Positions 28,651 to 39,399 of a stretch of DNA of 64,000 nucleotides are shown piece after piece; position 1 is the stretch's first letter; each line of letters opens with the position of its first letter. Source of the stretch: Glandiceps talaboti (taxonomy: Eukaryota; Hemichordata; Enteropneusta; Spengelidae); the NCBI RefSeq assembly GCF_964340395.1, contig NC_135557.1, forward strand, positions 15,864,867 to 15,928,866. The letters run 5' to 3'. Both the position numbers and the translations under genes were made by a program. The notes under the pieces are model-generated. The model did no database searches. It saw only the letters and a program-made list of their open reading frames with translations, and was not told where the DNA came from.

Positions 28651-29621
28651 CCACAGGCTAACGAAACTGTATTGGTCCCTGACATGTGTTTGAAACTGTT
28701 TGTCATGATTTGACAAGTGTCCTGGTTGGAGAGGTACGAGCAGGTTGAACAGTATACTCGAACCTGTGCATCATTTCCATGTCAAGAATTTTTATTTTCT
28801 AGCAGCAGTGGTCCATCTTTTTTTCCATCACCCACTCATATCCGGATTTTATTTTAAAGCAAATCCATTTGGCATCTTTTTTTCCCCGAAATCTTCCAAG
28901 CCCCCCCCCCCCCCCCGGATATCAAATGGTCCACCTCTAAAACCGCACAGCGTTGTGCCCATGCCACCCTTGACCACTCCTTTTGTTGACGTTAATGTAT
29001 GGTGTTTGTAATGAATATTCAGTTCTTTGATGAATACAAATTGTTTTCGCTCACCATTTCATAACCACAATGCATGTAATGAATGCTAGTATACCGTACC
29101 ATGGGCTTCGTTCTTTGTACTGCGTTTTCAAGGAGTGAGTTAGTTTGCGATAACTACTATATATTATCGTTATTAATTTATTCATGGTTTAGTTCAATTT
29201 AGTTGAAATTATTGCAGTATGTCTACTGACCAATGGGCATACAATTGAAAATATTTTGTAAAGTCTCATCCGTAGCTAAATCGATTCCAATCACATTGCA
29301 TTGATGGTTCCTTCAAACTGCAAGCCATCGCGCCCATTAACGACATTCATTTTAGTTAAAAAAACGTATTTATATGGATTAATGTCAAATTTAAAAAAAA
29401 AAAATTTCTTGACCACGTTCAGGTCTACAAAGTGCTATTAATAAGACTGGGTGCACGTGATACATCTTGACTTATCAGTGAATGCTTTCGTCCATTTACC
29501 CTCATACCCATGGAGAAGAGAATTTATCTCGAACAAGCCCGCCCCAATACGGTAAGAACTCGGATGGTGTGAGAAGCCGCATTCCTAATGTCGTTTCAGT
29601 TACATGAGTTCTTGATTACGA

Positions 29622-29657
29622 GTTAAAACATAGACCCTGTGGTGTCTATGGTTAAAA
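29622..29657. mobile_element. mini-hairpin insertion 2 (22 bp palindrome, 7-bp TSD)
   Basis: The palindrome at 29629-29650, CATAGACCC to GTCTATG, is flanked by GTTAAAA at 29622-29628 and 29651-29657. Paralogous unit 1 has the empty site GAGTTAAATAAAAG at 19925-19938. Confidence 0.8.
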
Positions 29658-30079
29658 TAAAGAACAATACATGTTTTAAGAGTGTCAATCAAAGAGAACA
29701 TTCACTCATTGCAAACGTGATGTGTACTCAACTTTGTATATTTAATCACAGGCAAGTACATTAATTGTCTGTGATTTATTTTATTTTATAACAATAGGAC
29801 AATCGCCCATCATTCGACAAAAAGAGGATAAATGATATATTAACTCTGGGAACACAATTGTAAAGTCTTTTATGTGGATCTGTATATATTTGTTTGAGTG
29901 GGTTGATAGAGATAGACACAGAAGACAGTGTTTGCTATTTGAATGCTTACTACGGTATGATACTTTATTCACATATGTACAGATGGATATAAGGATCAGT
30001 TACACTGTGATGATGAGGAGGTGGTATGTGGATGTTTAAGTCATTAGGACCACTTGGTGGTTGAATGCTTATTTGTGGA

Positions 30080-30400
30080 TACTACAACAATGACAAATAA
30101 AATAGAAATTACGAAGATAATAGCGTCTTCTCTCTGAGTAAAAAAGCTTTGAATACAAAAATAGACAAACGAAAAAGTGCAAGTTGATTTCTGGTTGAAA
30201 GTAAGGTTATTGCTTTATCTCGTGTTGGGTACTGTAAAAAAATAACTTGGCCTTTCTAAGAGACTGGTATAAAGGACAAAATAACAAAAAATGCAGTTCA
30301 TCTTCAAGGACATTTAGATCATTCTTCATTTTCACAAAAAATACATGTTCTGCCGGAGACAGTTCTACCCACAGGGGCGTGTAATATTTCACAGATTGTT
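30080..30400 (-). mobile_element. LINE ORF2 C-terminal relic (unit 2)
   Basis: The minus-strand translation contains LEDELHFLLFCPLYQSLRKA, the EDExHFLxxCPxY signature that follows LINE reverse transcriptase. A frameshift then breaks the frame. Paralogue of 20098-20390. Confidence 0.7.
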
Positions 30401-31724
30401 GTTTTCCAGGTCTACAGACTAAATATAACAACCTTTTGATTATATATTCCTACATGTAAGGGGATTTCTTAGTAGTATAGAGATTGATACATTTGTAGCA
30501 GCAAGATTCGTACGATATTTTCATATAAAAACGGCATTCTAAGCAATAAGAAAACAACAATCTATGGTTCTACCGACATGTCTTCCAGTCTCAATAGCTA
30601 AACACATGCAAAACTTAAATTACAACTTGTGTAAATATGTTATCTTTCTGGGCTTTATATTTTCCATGGTAATCACTCTCTGGAAATATATGCGCCCCGG
30701 CCCTTCTTGGAGTCGGGTCGTACAGAGTACAGTAAAGGTCTTTGACAGGCATACATATCCATTAGATGAACACTGAATATTCATGACTTCTAAGTGTTTA
30801 TGACCTTTAGATAAAAAGACCAGTATGAGAACAAGAGGAATGTAACAAAGTTTCAATTTTGCATTTCTTGGCAATCGTGCATAATTTAGGTGATTCTGAA
30901 ATCATGACATGACTCTGCATAGTCGAAAGTTTAGGAAAATACAACTATTTCCTACAGTGATATTCCCCTTTTAACGTATTATGAAGCAAATCGGTATCAA
31001 CATAACATGAAATGGTTTAATATACAGACAGAATTTGGAAACCGTTGTAACCTAAACCAACTTTTTGAGGCTTTACATTATTGAATGGGTGATAAAAAGA
31101 CATTGTTATGTGAAGAAAGAAAAAACAGTACTACCCTTAACACTCTTCACAACATTCATACACTATATCGGGTGTAAAACAACACAGTTTTAATTGCTTT
31201 GATTTTTAAGACTAGTATATGTGATATTTCTAACTTCATCAATGCTGTCCACTAATACACTGGGTTACAGTGATGATGAGGTAACCATTGTGGTCGTTAT
31301 ATCCAAAGGTACACTATAATTGCTAAGATTACTGTTTTCCTAAAACTTCATACGAATCATGCAACTACAAATGTATCGATATACGCTGTTTTTTCCATAG
31401 GGGTAGGGGAAATATATTCAAGCCAAAACGTTGGTCCTATTTAGCCAGTAGACGAGGAAAACGAAACCTATCTAAGAAATGCTACACGCCCCTATATGTT
31501 CTGATTTTTAATTCTATACCGAATGTTCAATGACAGGAAACTAATTATGTATAAAATTCACAGCACACCAAACTAGTGAAAAATAATATGGTTTTATGAC
31601 AACATCAATGTTAACACTTAGGTTATTGACTATGCACTTTTAAAAAAATGTCTTTGCAAGGAAAAAAGAACAGTACAAAAGGTTGGCTATGTACTTTAAG
31701 TGTACTACTGATATTGTTGATAGA

Positions 31725-31730
31725 TTTATT
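31725..31730 (-). terminator. candidate polyadenylation signal of gene E
   Basis: AATAAA on the minus strand about 255 bp after the stop codon, conserved with the signal of gene D. Confidence 0.5.
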
Positions 31731-31982
31731 ACATTACACAATATACTGGTGAGTAAACATTAATCAAACTATTTGATGATGAAAACAGTTGAAACGGTAG
31801 TACACGTGATATGATAATGCATAACGATCGTTAAACGACAAACCATGCAAATGCTGTACTTGAGTGTTATGGGTTGTAAACACACAAAGACTGTAAAGTG
31901 AACATATTATACCCTTTAAAGGGAATCGACATAGAACTAATGTATGTATGCTCTTTCACCCTACTGCTACCATTAGTCGTTA

Positions 31983-32415
31983 TTAGTAGTCATGCGTTGA
32001 TACCAGTAACAATGTAGCCACAGCCATGACCAGCACATATCTCGACACATACACAGTTGCAGCGCCACCATCGACAGGTTTTGTTGTGTCGGGGGCGTCC
32101 GTTGTCTGGGCCTCCTTCTGGACAAGTTCCACATATCCGCGTACCTCATCCGAATGTCCTCCATCTTCTGTTGTCGATGTCGTAATTGAACAAGTATAAG
32201 TACCAGCATCACTTAGCGTAACATTGTAAATCACGAGGATAGCCTTCTCTATAATTTCGTATCTGTGTAAAATGAGAATGTAGACTTTTAGCATACCTAT
32301 GTATGTATGTATGTATGTATGTATGTATGTATGTCTGTATGTCTGTATGTATGTATGTATGTATGTATGTATGTATGTATGTATGTATGTATGTATGTAT
32401 GTATGTATGTATGTA

Positions 32416-32446
<31 letters not shown>

Positions 32447-33133
32447 ATGTATGTATGTATGTATGTATGTATGTGTGTGTGTATGTATGTATGTATGTAT
32501 GTATGTATGTATGTATGTATGTATTTATGTATGTATGTATGGTGTATGTATGGCTGGTTGGTTGGTTGGTTGGTTGGCCTTGTGTGAGTGTTAGTGAGTG
32601 AGTGAGTGTGTGTGTCTCTCTCTCTCTATCTCTGTGTGTGTGTGTGTGTATGTGTGTGTGTAAACATCGTAAAGTCAAAACGACTGAGTCCCTTGCAGTG
32701 AAACTTGGTGGGAATTTTACTTTCAGTGTGTAGATGGGAAATTGTTACTACTGAAAAAAAGAAGGTGTTCTTAGGTATATATGTAGATGAAGAATTGTTT
32801 ATGACATGATGATCCCATCAGTGATATGCAAACTAGATCTAATATGTAATTGTTGGCAGAACCGGTACTTGAATTTGAACTTAAATTACCTATTGCTGGA
32901 AGAACTCCTAGAGGTCGAGCCATCATCAACATTAAGTGTCTTCGTCGCCAGTATTTCACCGTTGCTATTCATCCAGGCAATGTCAAGTGTTAATGACATG
33001 TTGATACTGGTCTCTATTACACCTGTTATAGGCAAATATTCACAAATCAGCCAGGTTTCCGGATCTCCCGGTGTCATTTCTTGTTTCGGTGTAACACGAA
33101 TCGCATATGATTGAAATATGGAATACGCACCAG
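31983..33133 (-). CDS. Ig gene E: exons 2 and 3 of a gene D paralogue; exon 1 not found
   Basis: Exon 2 (32890-33133) follows TTCCAG and encodes AGAYSIFQSYAIRV, Cys in WLICEY and Trp in LDIAWMN, ending AATAG|GTAATT, phase 2. Exon 3 (31983-32262) starts after CACAG at Tyr and encodes AILVIYNVTLSDAGTYTC, the stalk AQTTDAPDTTKPVDGGAA and the hydrophobic end YVLVMAVATLLLVSTHDY. Both exons are open with good splice sites. Exon 2 has one extra codon relative to gene D. A GTAT microsatellite of over 350 bp fills intron 2. I searched upstream to about 49 kb for a start codon, signal peptide and phase 1 donor and found none. E may therefore be a 5'-truncated duplicate or use a distant or unrecognised first exon. 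If expressed, the product would be another GPI-type surface Ig protein. Confidence 0.75.
32297..32660. repeat. (GTAT)n compound microsatellite in gene E intron 2
   Basis: GTAT units with TGTG and CTGT interruptions, then TGGT, GTGA, TC and TG runs. It is about 2.5 times longer than the paralogous tract in gene D. Confidence 0.97.
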
Positions 33134-33290
33134 CTGGAATAAACAAAAGCTTCAAGTGATATCCTTTCTAACTTATGAGGGCAATGTTTTAATTCTAATC
33201 TGAACCAACCAGTTGTATCTGGTGTAATTAATTTACTTCAAAATAACGAATAAGAGAATATATATTTATGCCACATACGTGTTCATCTTC

Positions 33291-35220
33291 TGTTCAAACC
33301 CTTTCCTTTATGGTAAAATTATATAGACGGCTAAAACCAGTTTTAAAAACATTTTTAATTTTTTAAGTGTACATCTGGATGATATAATAAGAGCAATGTG
33401 TCACATCACATACATTTGAATTTACATTACAACCGGTGACAACCAAGTGATAACATTCTTAATCCTGTTACAAACAGGGAAAGTAAATAAATGAAATGGA
33501 TTAATAACACTTGACACAGTAGTATGGTGGAACAACATAGACGTAGTTAGGGTGATCAGGTTGTCTATTTCTTCTTTTTGTTGAAGATTTGTAGGCGGTC
33601 GTGGATTCTAAGCGCTGCCACCACGGCAATAATGACAAACCAATTAGTACGAATGAACCTTTAATGGCGGATAGGCATAAAGTACAAAACAAAGGAAAGA
33701 GAAATAACGAACACACGAACTAGGGTTCATATGACATATGACATAGGTCGTTGTGTGATGGCGCAAGATAAAACCTTTAAGGGTTTGTGGATTTTGGTAG
33801 TAAAGTCTTCTGCTGTACAATTTTGGTCTGCAAAACCTATATCCGGGCAGTTAAAGATTATTCACACACATCTGAAGCTCCCCTGGTATTTCATGTACAT
33901 ATAAAGAGGACATAAAATTGTTCTTATCAAATCATAAAATGTAACACACACCTCAGTACTTCCAACATGCTGTGCCGAGTATTAATAATCAAATTTAACA
34001 TTTACTTTCTCTGTATGTAACAAGTTTAGCTTGTTACCACTTGCCTGTCGCTGGTTATATGTGTGATTTAAATCTAGCATAAATTGTACACATAATATAC
34101 CGTGTCCTCAGCTACATTCTATATTTCACTGCTTGCCAATACAACGTTACATAGATGTTCAAAGCTAGGGTTTCAGTCACAGGTTCTTGAATTTAGTGTT
34201 ATCATATCAGTGGAGCCATGACGATTACATAGGATTATTCTTTTGCTCAGGACCGACTATTACTAATAGCTATGCTAGACGACCGTTTTTAACTCCTCAT
34301 CAAGTTTAATCCTTTTTCAAAGTAGGTTTTTAAGTCACAGGCAAATCCATGATGAATCACTTTGCCATTAACATTTAATATGTATACATTAGTAGACTTT
34401 CTGAAATAAATGTAGTCGGAATCAGATTACTGTAATATCATGATGTGTTATCACTTAGGCCTTAGGTGCACAAAAATGACTCGACATACACTGATGTGAC
34501 TGTTACTACTACATTTATTTAGTTGTGTTGGCTGCCATGTTGAATACTGGAGACAAGTAGTATCGAACATCCAAACATACAGAATGTTTGCATGAGGGCG
34601 TTTATCTTACATGTGTGACCCTACATGTGACCTTATTACAATTACAAAAAAGAAAGGTGTTCGAGTTTTATAACTAGTGTATATTGAAAGTGATGATACC
34701 GCTTTATGCGACTCATCAATCATGTGCCAATGGGTTTCTCATTGGGGTGAATTAGCGCCCTCAGGGATTGCCCAGGGATGGCCTTCCTCCCTTTGTTTTT
34801 CCCATGATCCTTCACTGCCAGCTGTTACTGTTTTCATCAATTTTGAGTACCCCGCTATTGAATGACAGCAATGGAATACAAATGTAACCTTTTCCACTCG
34901 CCCTGGATGTACTTTCAATAGCATACATAAATCAACCGCAATGCAATGAACGAATCCCAAAATAAAAAAGCTGGTATGATGCAAGAAATATTTATCATTG
35001 ATGCACAATAACAAGCCTTCATCGAACACATAGACCCCAACTTGTTTTATCATATAGCAACGTTATTGTGCCAATCTGAATTGTGTCTCGAGTTACTAAG
35101 CTTCATAATTTATTGACCAATTTACTATTTGACCTTGAAAATGGATCAAAAGCAAAGGTCAAGATATGAAAAGAAAGCTGACCTTTTGATGTAGACATAA
35201 TATGTACATTGATAATATGA
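33291..35220. other. non-coding, upstream of gene E
   Basis: No first exon for gene E is recognisable. The open frame at 33501-33716 (minus) follows a pyrimidine-rich tract and is reported separately. The frame at 34739-35053 (minus) has no support. Confidence 0.45.
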
Positions 35221-35355
35221 TATGTATGTATGTATGTATGGATGGATGGATGGATGGATGGATGGATGGATGTATGTATGTATGTATGTATGTATGTATG
35301 TATGTATGTATGTATGTATGTATGTATGTATGTATGTATGTATGTATGTATGTAT
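35221..35355. repeat. (GTAT)n/(GGAT)n microsatellite
   Basis: GTAT, GGAT, then GTAT units. Confidence 0.97.
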
Positions 35356-35629
35356 TAGCTTTTAGATATGTATTGAAAACAACTTTAGTTCCAATGCCAG
35401 TTTGTGTTGCTCAGCTTGTCAACAATGTAAGTATAAATGTGAACATTTTTATTGTTGGAAGGAATAGTCAAAAACTGAAATAATTTAACAATCAACATTT
35501 TTCCTTGTTATATTTTGACTGCTATAGAAGTTTAACTTCTATTTCCCGTATTAGTTGATTTCGCAAACACAAACCAAACTGTAGATGACTTCCAACCCCA
35601 TGCCAACATAAAAAAGTTGTCTGCTTCAA

Positions 35630-36180
35630 AATAATTACATGATGAAATTGCTAGAACTCGTTTTGCAGAGAAATATATTGTCAGTATAAGTATTGTCAAA
35701 ACTACATTGAACATCTGAATAACCTGGAGAGAGTAAAAAAACCATCAGAACCAAACATTGGGAAAAGCAACAGAAAAAAAGAGAAAACAAGAAATATAAT
35801 GACTATGACTGGATGAAGTTGTTCTTGAGAGGAACTCTTGAAAAACTGAAAGTGAAAGAGTTGGATAAATATCTTGATGGGTATAAATTACCAAAACAGA
35901 GAACATTAAAGAGAGAAAAAATAGACATAATATCCACTCACGTAGTAGGAACGCCAGAATTAATTTTGATCTAGCAAAATGACTGCAAATGAAATTAAAA
36001 CTAATATCACGGACGTGAGTGAAACAGATAGTAGTGACTCAGAGACTGAAAGTGACATTTCTGTAATGCATGTTCTAGGCAGTGATGGAGACAATTGTGA
36101 TACTGATAGCTCAGAAAATTCATGTACTGATGATAACACTGATAGTGATTGTGATGAAACAAGTCTTGCACATCCCCACG
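35630..36180 (+). pseudogene. decayed mobile-element gene fragment with SAP-like segment
   Basis: Coding-like sequence is spread over several frames with stops. One frame gives EIARTRFAEKYIVSISIV. A shifted frame gives EHLNNLERVKK. A third (35723-35974) gives YNDYDWMKLFLRGTLEKLKV then KELDKYLDGYKLP, ending at a TAG. An acidic Ser/Asp-rich frame starts with ATG at 35979. The LxKLxVxELDKYL pattern resembles the SAP-type helix pair found near the C-terminus of repetitive invertebrate element-encoded proteins. Frame changes and stops show that it is not functional. The family assignment is from memory and tentative. Confidence 0.5.
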
Positions 36181-36335
36181 GACAACTTATACATTTTTAT
36201 TTTTTGTTTAGCCAACCCCCCCCCCCCTAATTTTTCCTGAGAAAAATTGATGCCCCCCGTGAAAATCCTCCAGCGCCCCCCCCCCCGCGAAGTAATATCT
36301 GGACACTCCCTTAGAACATTATACATAATATGTCG

Positions 36336-36495
36336 CTATATTATGATTATACCAGTATATTGATGGCGCAAATGGAGAGATCTGATTTGTCTAGACAACG
36401 AACTAACCAGCACGTCTAAAATGAGCGATAATGCACGTACGGTTGACACGCGTCCAAATTTTGATGCTTACTGTTTTGTTCGTCTCCGTGAGCAT
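36336..36495 (-). mobile_element. partial copy of the 238 bp MITE at 3982-4219
   Basis: ATTATACCAGTATATTGATG and the adjoining segment match the right part of the element at 3982-4219 in reverse orientation. The other terminus is not seen. Confidence 0.6.
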
Positions 36496-37038
36496 TGCAG
36501 TCGGCCGCCGGCGTAGTGAGTGAACTCTGTGTGAACTCTGCGAATGAATTCTCCCAATGAGACAATATTTTATGGGTAATTTCGAAACCAGCAAAGTTTA
36601 TCGAGTATTTGTACAAATCATCGTCTACTAAGGTCAAGGCATGCACACGATCGGTTCTAGTACTAGTAGTACCGTCTAGCCGCGGCTGGAGTGGAAACAA
36701 GTGAGCTGTCCTGCCTGTCTTAAAAATGAAGCAAGTGTAAGAGCTTACAATGGCCGACTTACCATTAATCTAAATAAAAATTTGTCTGGAACCCTGGAAA
36801 AACTACTGACGTAACTTCCAGTTATTTAAATCGGAGTGTCTCGTGACCGGCGCCTGTCACGAGACAGCATCATACCGTGCTCGTGACAGGTTCGGGATTT
36901 TTACGAAATCAATTTGATGTGTATTGAAAAACACGCTCTGGTTACATTTGAAAAAGATTGCCTTCGTACCCTGAATACTCAGAACTGATACACATCACTG
37001 TCTTATCTGAGTTTATCAGCTTTGCATTAATTAGAGCT

Positions 37039-37089
37039 TGCTAGAACCATAGACCCTCCACCAACAGTGGAGGGTCTATGTGCTAGAAC
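37039..37089. mobile_element. mini-hairpin insertion 3 (33 bp palindrome, 9-bp TSD)
   Basis: The palindrome at 37048-37080 has arms CATAGACCCTCCAC and GTGGAGGGTCTATG. The direct repeat TGCTAGAAC flanks it at 37039-37047 and 37081-37089. Confidence 0.8.
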
Positions 37090-37608
37090 AAACTCACTAT
37101 TTGCCCACATTAACGCATTATGCCGTGAGTGTAAACATCTACTGATCCGACTAATGGGAGTACATGTCCGTAAGATAAGATAGTGACATCAGGTAGGAAA
37201 TAGAAAGAAAAAACAGGCACGTGAGAGGAAACATTATTTAAAACTTTATTTGAAGCATACAGAAAATAATATTAGAAATCCGGAAAATCGCGAGAACAAA
37301 ATTGATTACTTGTTGTCCTTTCCCTGTGGATTATCCCTAGAAACGACTAGTAGACAAATAAATCCAGTCGCTGCACGACATTCATTCATGGCGCGTGGCT
37401 TGGTTGAGACCCAGATCAGCTGTCTTAATAGCCTTGCTGCTAGACGTTCGGGCCTCCTTTCTGTTACCATAAGCGAACGAAGTTCGCAGGAGGGCTTTGC
37501 CCGAACGCGGATGTTCCATTGGGATACACTTGCTACAAATAATTTCTTTGACCTCCTTAATCATTTTATTCTTTCTTATAAATAATTTGATTAACCTTAA
37601 AAGTATTA

Positions 37609-37864
37609 TCAGTATGTTGATACGAGTAACACTACAGTACTTTCACAGAAATAAGTGAGCAAAAATATCTGATTGCCAAAATTGCACACAGCGCCACCAA
37701 CGTCAGTATCTTCTGTTGTCGAGTCTTCGTTTACTCTAATGAGTTATGTGGTACGAGACGTGGTTGTCCGAGTGAGTCCTCTCCCTCAAGCGTTGCCATA
37801 AGTGTACACGTGTAGTTACCAACATCAATTGATTCAATATTAGAAATCTTCAGATTAGCATCGT
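37609..37864 (-). pseudogene. Ig gene F relic: frameshifted last exon
   Basis: A minus-strand reading after TTTCTAG gives DANLKISNIESIDVGNYTC, the second Ig half with the DVGNYTC cysteine motif. It continues LMATLEGEDSLGQPRLVPHN and stops at TAG/TAA near 37740. Moving one frame restores the family stalk, VNEDSTTEDTDVGGAV, and a hydrophobic C-terminus ending at 37609. The exon start is also abnormal: the acceptor phase does not match the phase 2 x|Y junction of the other genes. No exon 2 or exon 1 was found upstream. It is most likely a dead member of the cluster. Confidence 0.68.
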
Positions 37865-37942
37865 CTAGAAATAGATGAAAAGAAATTTAGATAATTTCAA
37901 TGCCGTAAGATGTACACATGTGCCATGTGTCGGGTTATATAT

Positions 37943-37943
37943 G

Positions 37944-38023
<80 letters not shown>

Positions 38024-38128
38024 ATCTCCACCTGTCTATCTATCCATCCGTCCATCTATCCATCCATCCATCCACCCACTCACCTATCAACCGACCGACC
38101 GACCCACCTACCTACCTGCCTGCTTGCC

Positions 38129-38176
<48 letters not shown>
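37943..38176. repeat. (CTAT)n then (CTGT)n microsatellite
   Basis: CTAT run, degenerate CCAT/CCGA/CTGC units, then CTGT run. Confidence 0.96.
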
Positions 38177-38192
38177 CATCCGTTTTGCACAG

Positions 38193-38580
38193 CAACTATT
38201 GAAATAATTGTTATAATGAGATAAAAAAAGAAAAGAATATATATGTATTCTACATCACATGGACACTTATTATTATTTAGATTGTTTCCGTAACGAAAAT
38301 AATACACGAATCCTGCTACTACAAATGTATCGATATATGTTGTTCTATCCATATAGAGGTAGGTGGAATATATTCAAGCCAAAACGTTGTCATATTTAGC
38401 CAGTATCCAAGAAATGCTACGCGTCCCTATGTTCTGAAATTTAATTCTATACCGCATTTACAATGACAGGAAACTAATTACGTGTATAACATTCACAGCA
38501 CAATAATATACGTTGTGTGTGATAGTTTTGAGGTTCGAAGGATTATGTTTTTGTTTCTCTCGTCACATTTTATCTGGAAA
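38193..38580. repeat. cluster-specific repeat block, copy 3
   Basis: Contains CTACAAATGTATCGATATA, ATTCAAGCCAAAACGTTG and GAAATGCTACGCGTCCCTAT in the order seen at 31350-31545. Its first and last parts match 47836-48105. A related copy lies at 21165-21440, next to gene D. Confidence 0.75.
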
Positions 38581-38586
38581 CCATTA

Positions 38587-38621
38587 TCTGTCTGTCTGTC
38601 TGCCCGTCCGCCCGCCCATCC

Positions 38622-38687
<66 letters not shown>

Positions 38688-38725
38688 ACATACATAGATA
38701 ACTATCTATCTATCTATCTATATAC

Positions 38726-38779
<54 letters not shown>

Positions 38780-38815
38780 CTGTGTCTGTGTCTGTGTGTC
38801 CGTGTCTGTGTATGT
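38587..38815. repeat. compound microsatellite (CTGT, CTAT, TA, TG)
   Basis: Four successive simple tracts. Confidence 0.95.
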
Positions 38816-39399
38816 CTGATAGTGCTAGTGTATTCAATGTACCCCATCTATTTATCTATTTATCTTTAAATCTATCTGCGCGCGATATAAAAGCGTTTGT
38901 TTTGTTTTATATTCATTTGTTTGTATTTGGTATACTCTCCTTGTACTATTTCTTTCTGTATTACATTTGTATATGCAGTGTTTTGTAGTCCTAACAATGG
39001 GTAACAAAGTGAACAAAATGGTATTCAATAGATAAATACTAAAATGATAAATGAATTACGTAATAACATTTATAGGGTGACAGCTAACCTGAATATACAT
39101 AACAAATCATAGAATAAAAACACTGTCCAGGGTTTAGATAATTATCATAACAGTCATTGACTAGTTAATACAATAAAAATATATATATACTATAGCGGAG
39201 TATTATAGAGTGGCCCGTAAAAGATACAACGTGTCAGACCATCCTATCAGCCATACCAACAACCACTCTGCACTGAGTGCTAGTGCAATAGGGGCGGGGC
39301 AACTTCATAAATAACGGTACCATATTGATGTACCCTGGAATGCCACACATAAAAAAAATTAACCCCCACCCCTACCCCCACTCCGGTCATTCCGAGCTC

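Larger units (their letters stand above)
26762..28938. mobile_element. about 2.2 kb insertion with inverted ends
   Basis: The left end reads GGTAGACCATTTGATATCC; the right end reads GGATATCAAATGGTCCACCTC, its inverted form. In unit 1 the corresponding sequence runs directly from AATCAAAGACGTAGGT to ACCGCACAGC; in unit 2 these are separated by this block. Inside are three tandem, diverged units starting TTTCATAGCATC (27183, 27453, 27654) and a LINE fragment. No intact transposase is visible. It may be a composite of several insertions. Confidence 0.5.
26700..33290. repeat. segmental duplication, unit 2 (gene E copy)
   Basis: Collinear with 19195-22900 but interrupted by the insertion at about 26762-28938, by a mini-hairpin at 29622-29657 and by a roughly 230 bp segment near 29855-30085 that unit 1 lacks. 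It includes Ig exons 3 and 2 of gene E and stops about 150 bp beyond exon 2. Confidence 0.82.

Noticed and set aside
36838-36865. Bacterial-type terminator hairpin
   Set aside because: The context is eukaryotic, and no T-run or upstream gene ends here.
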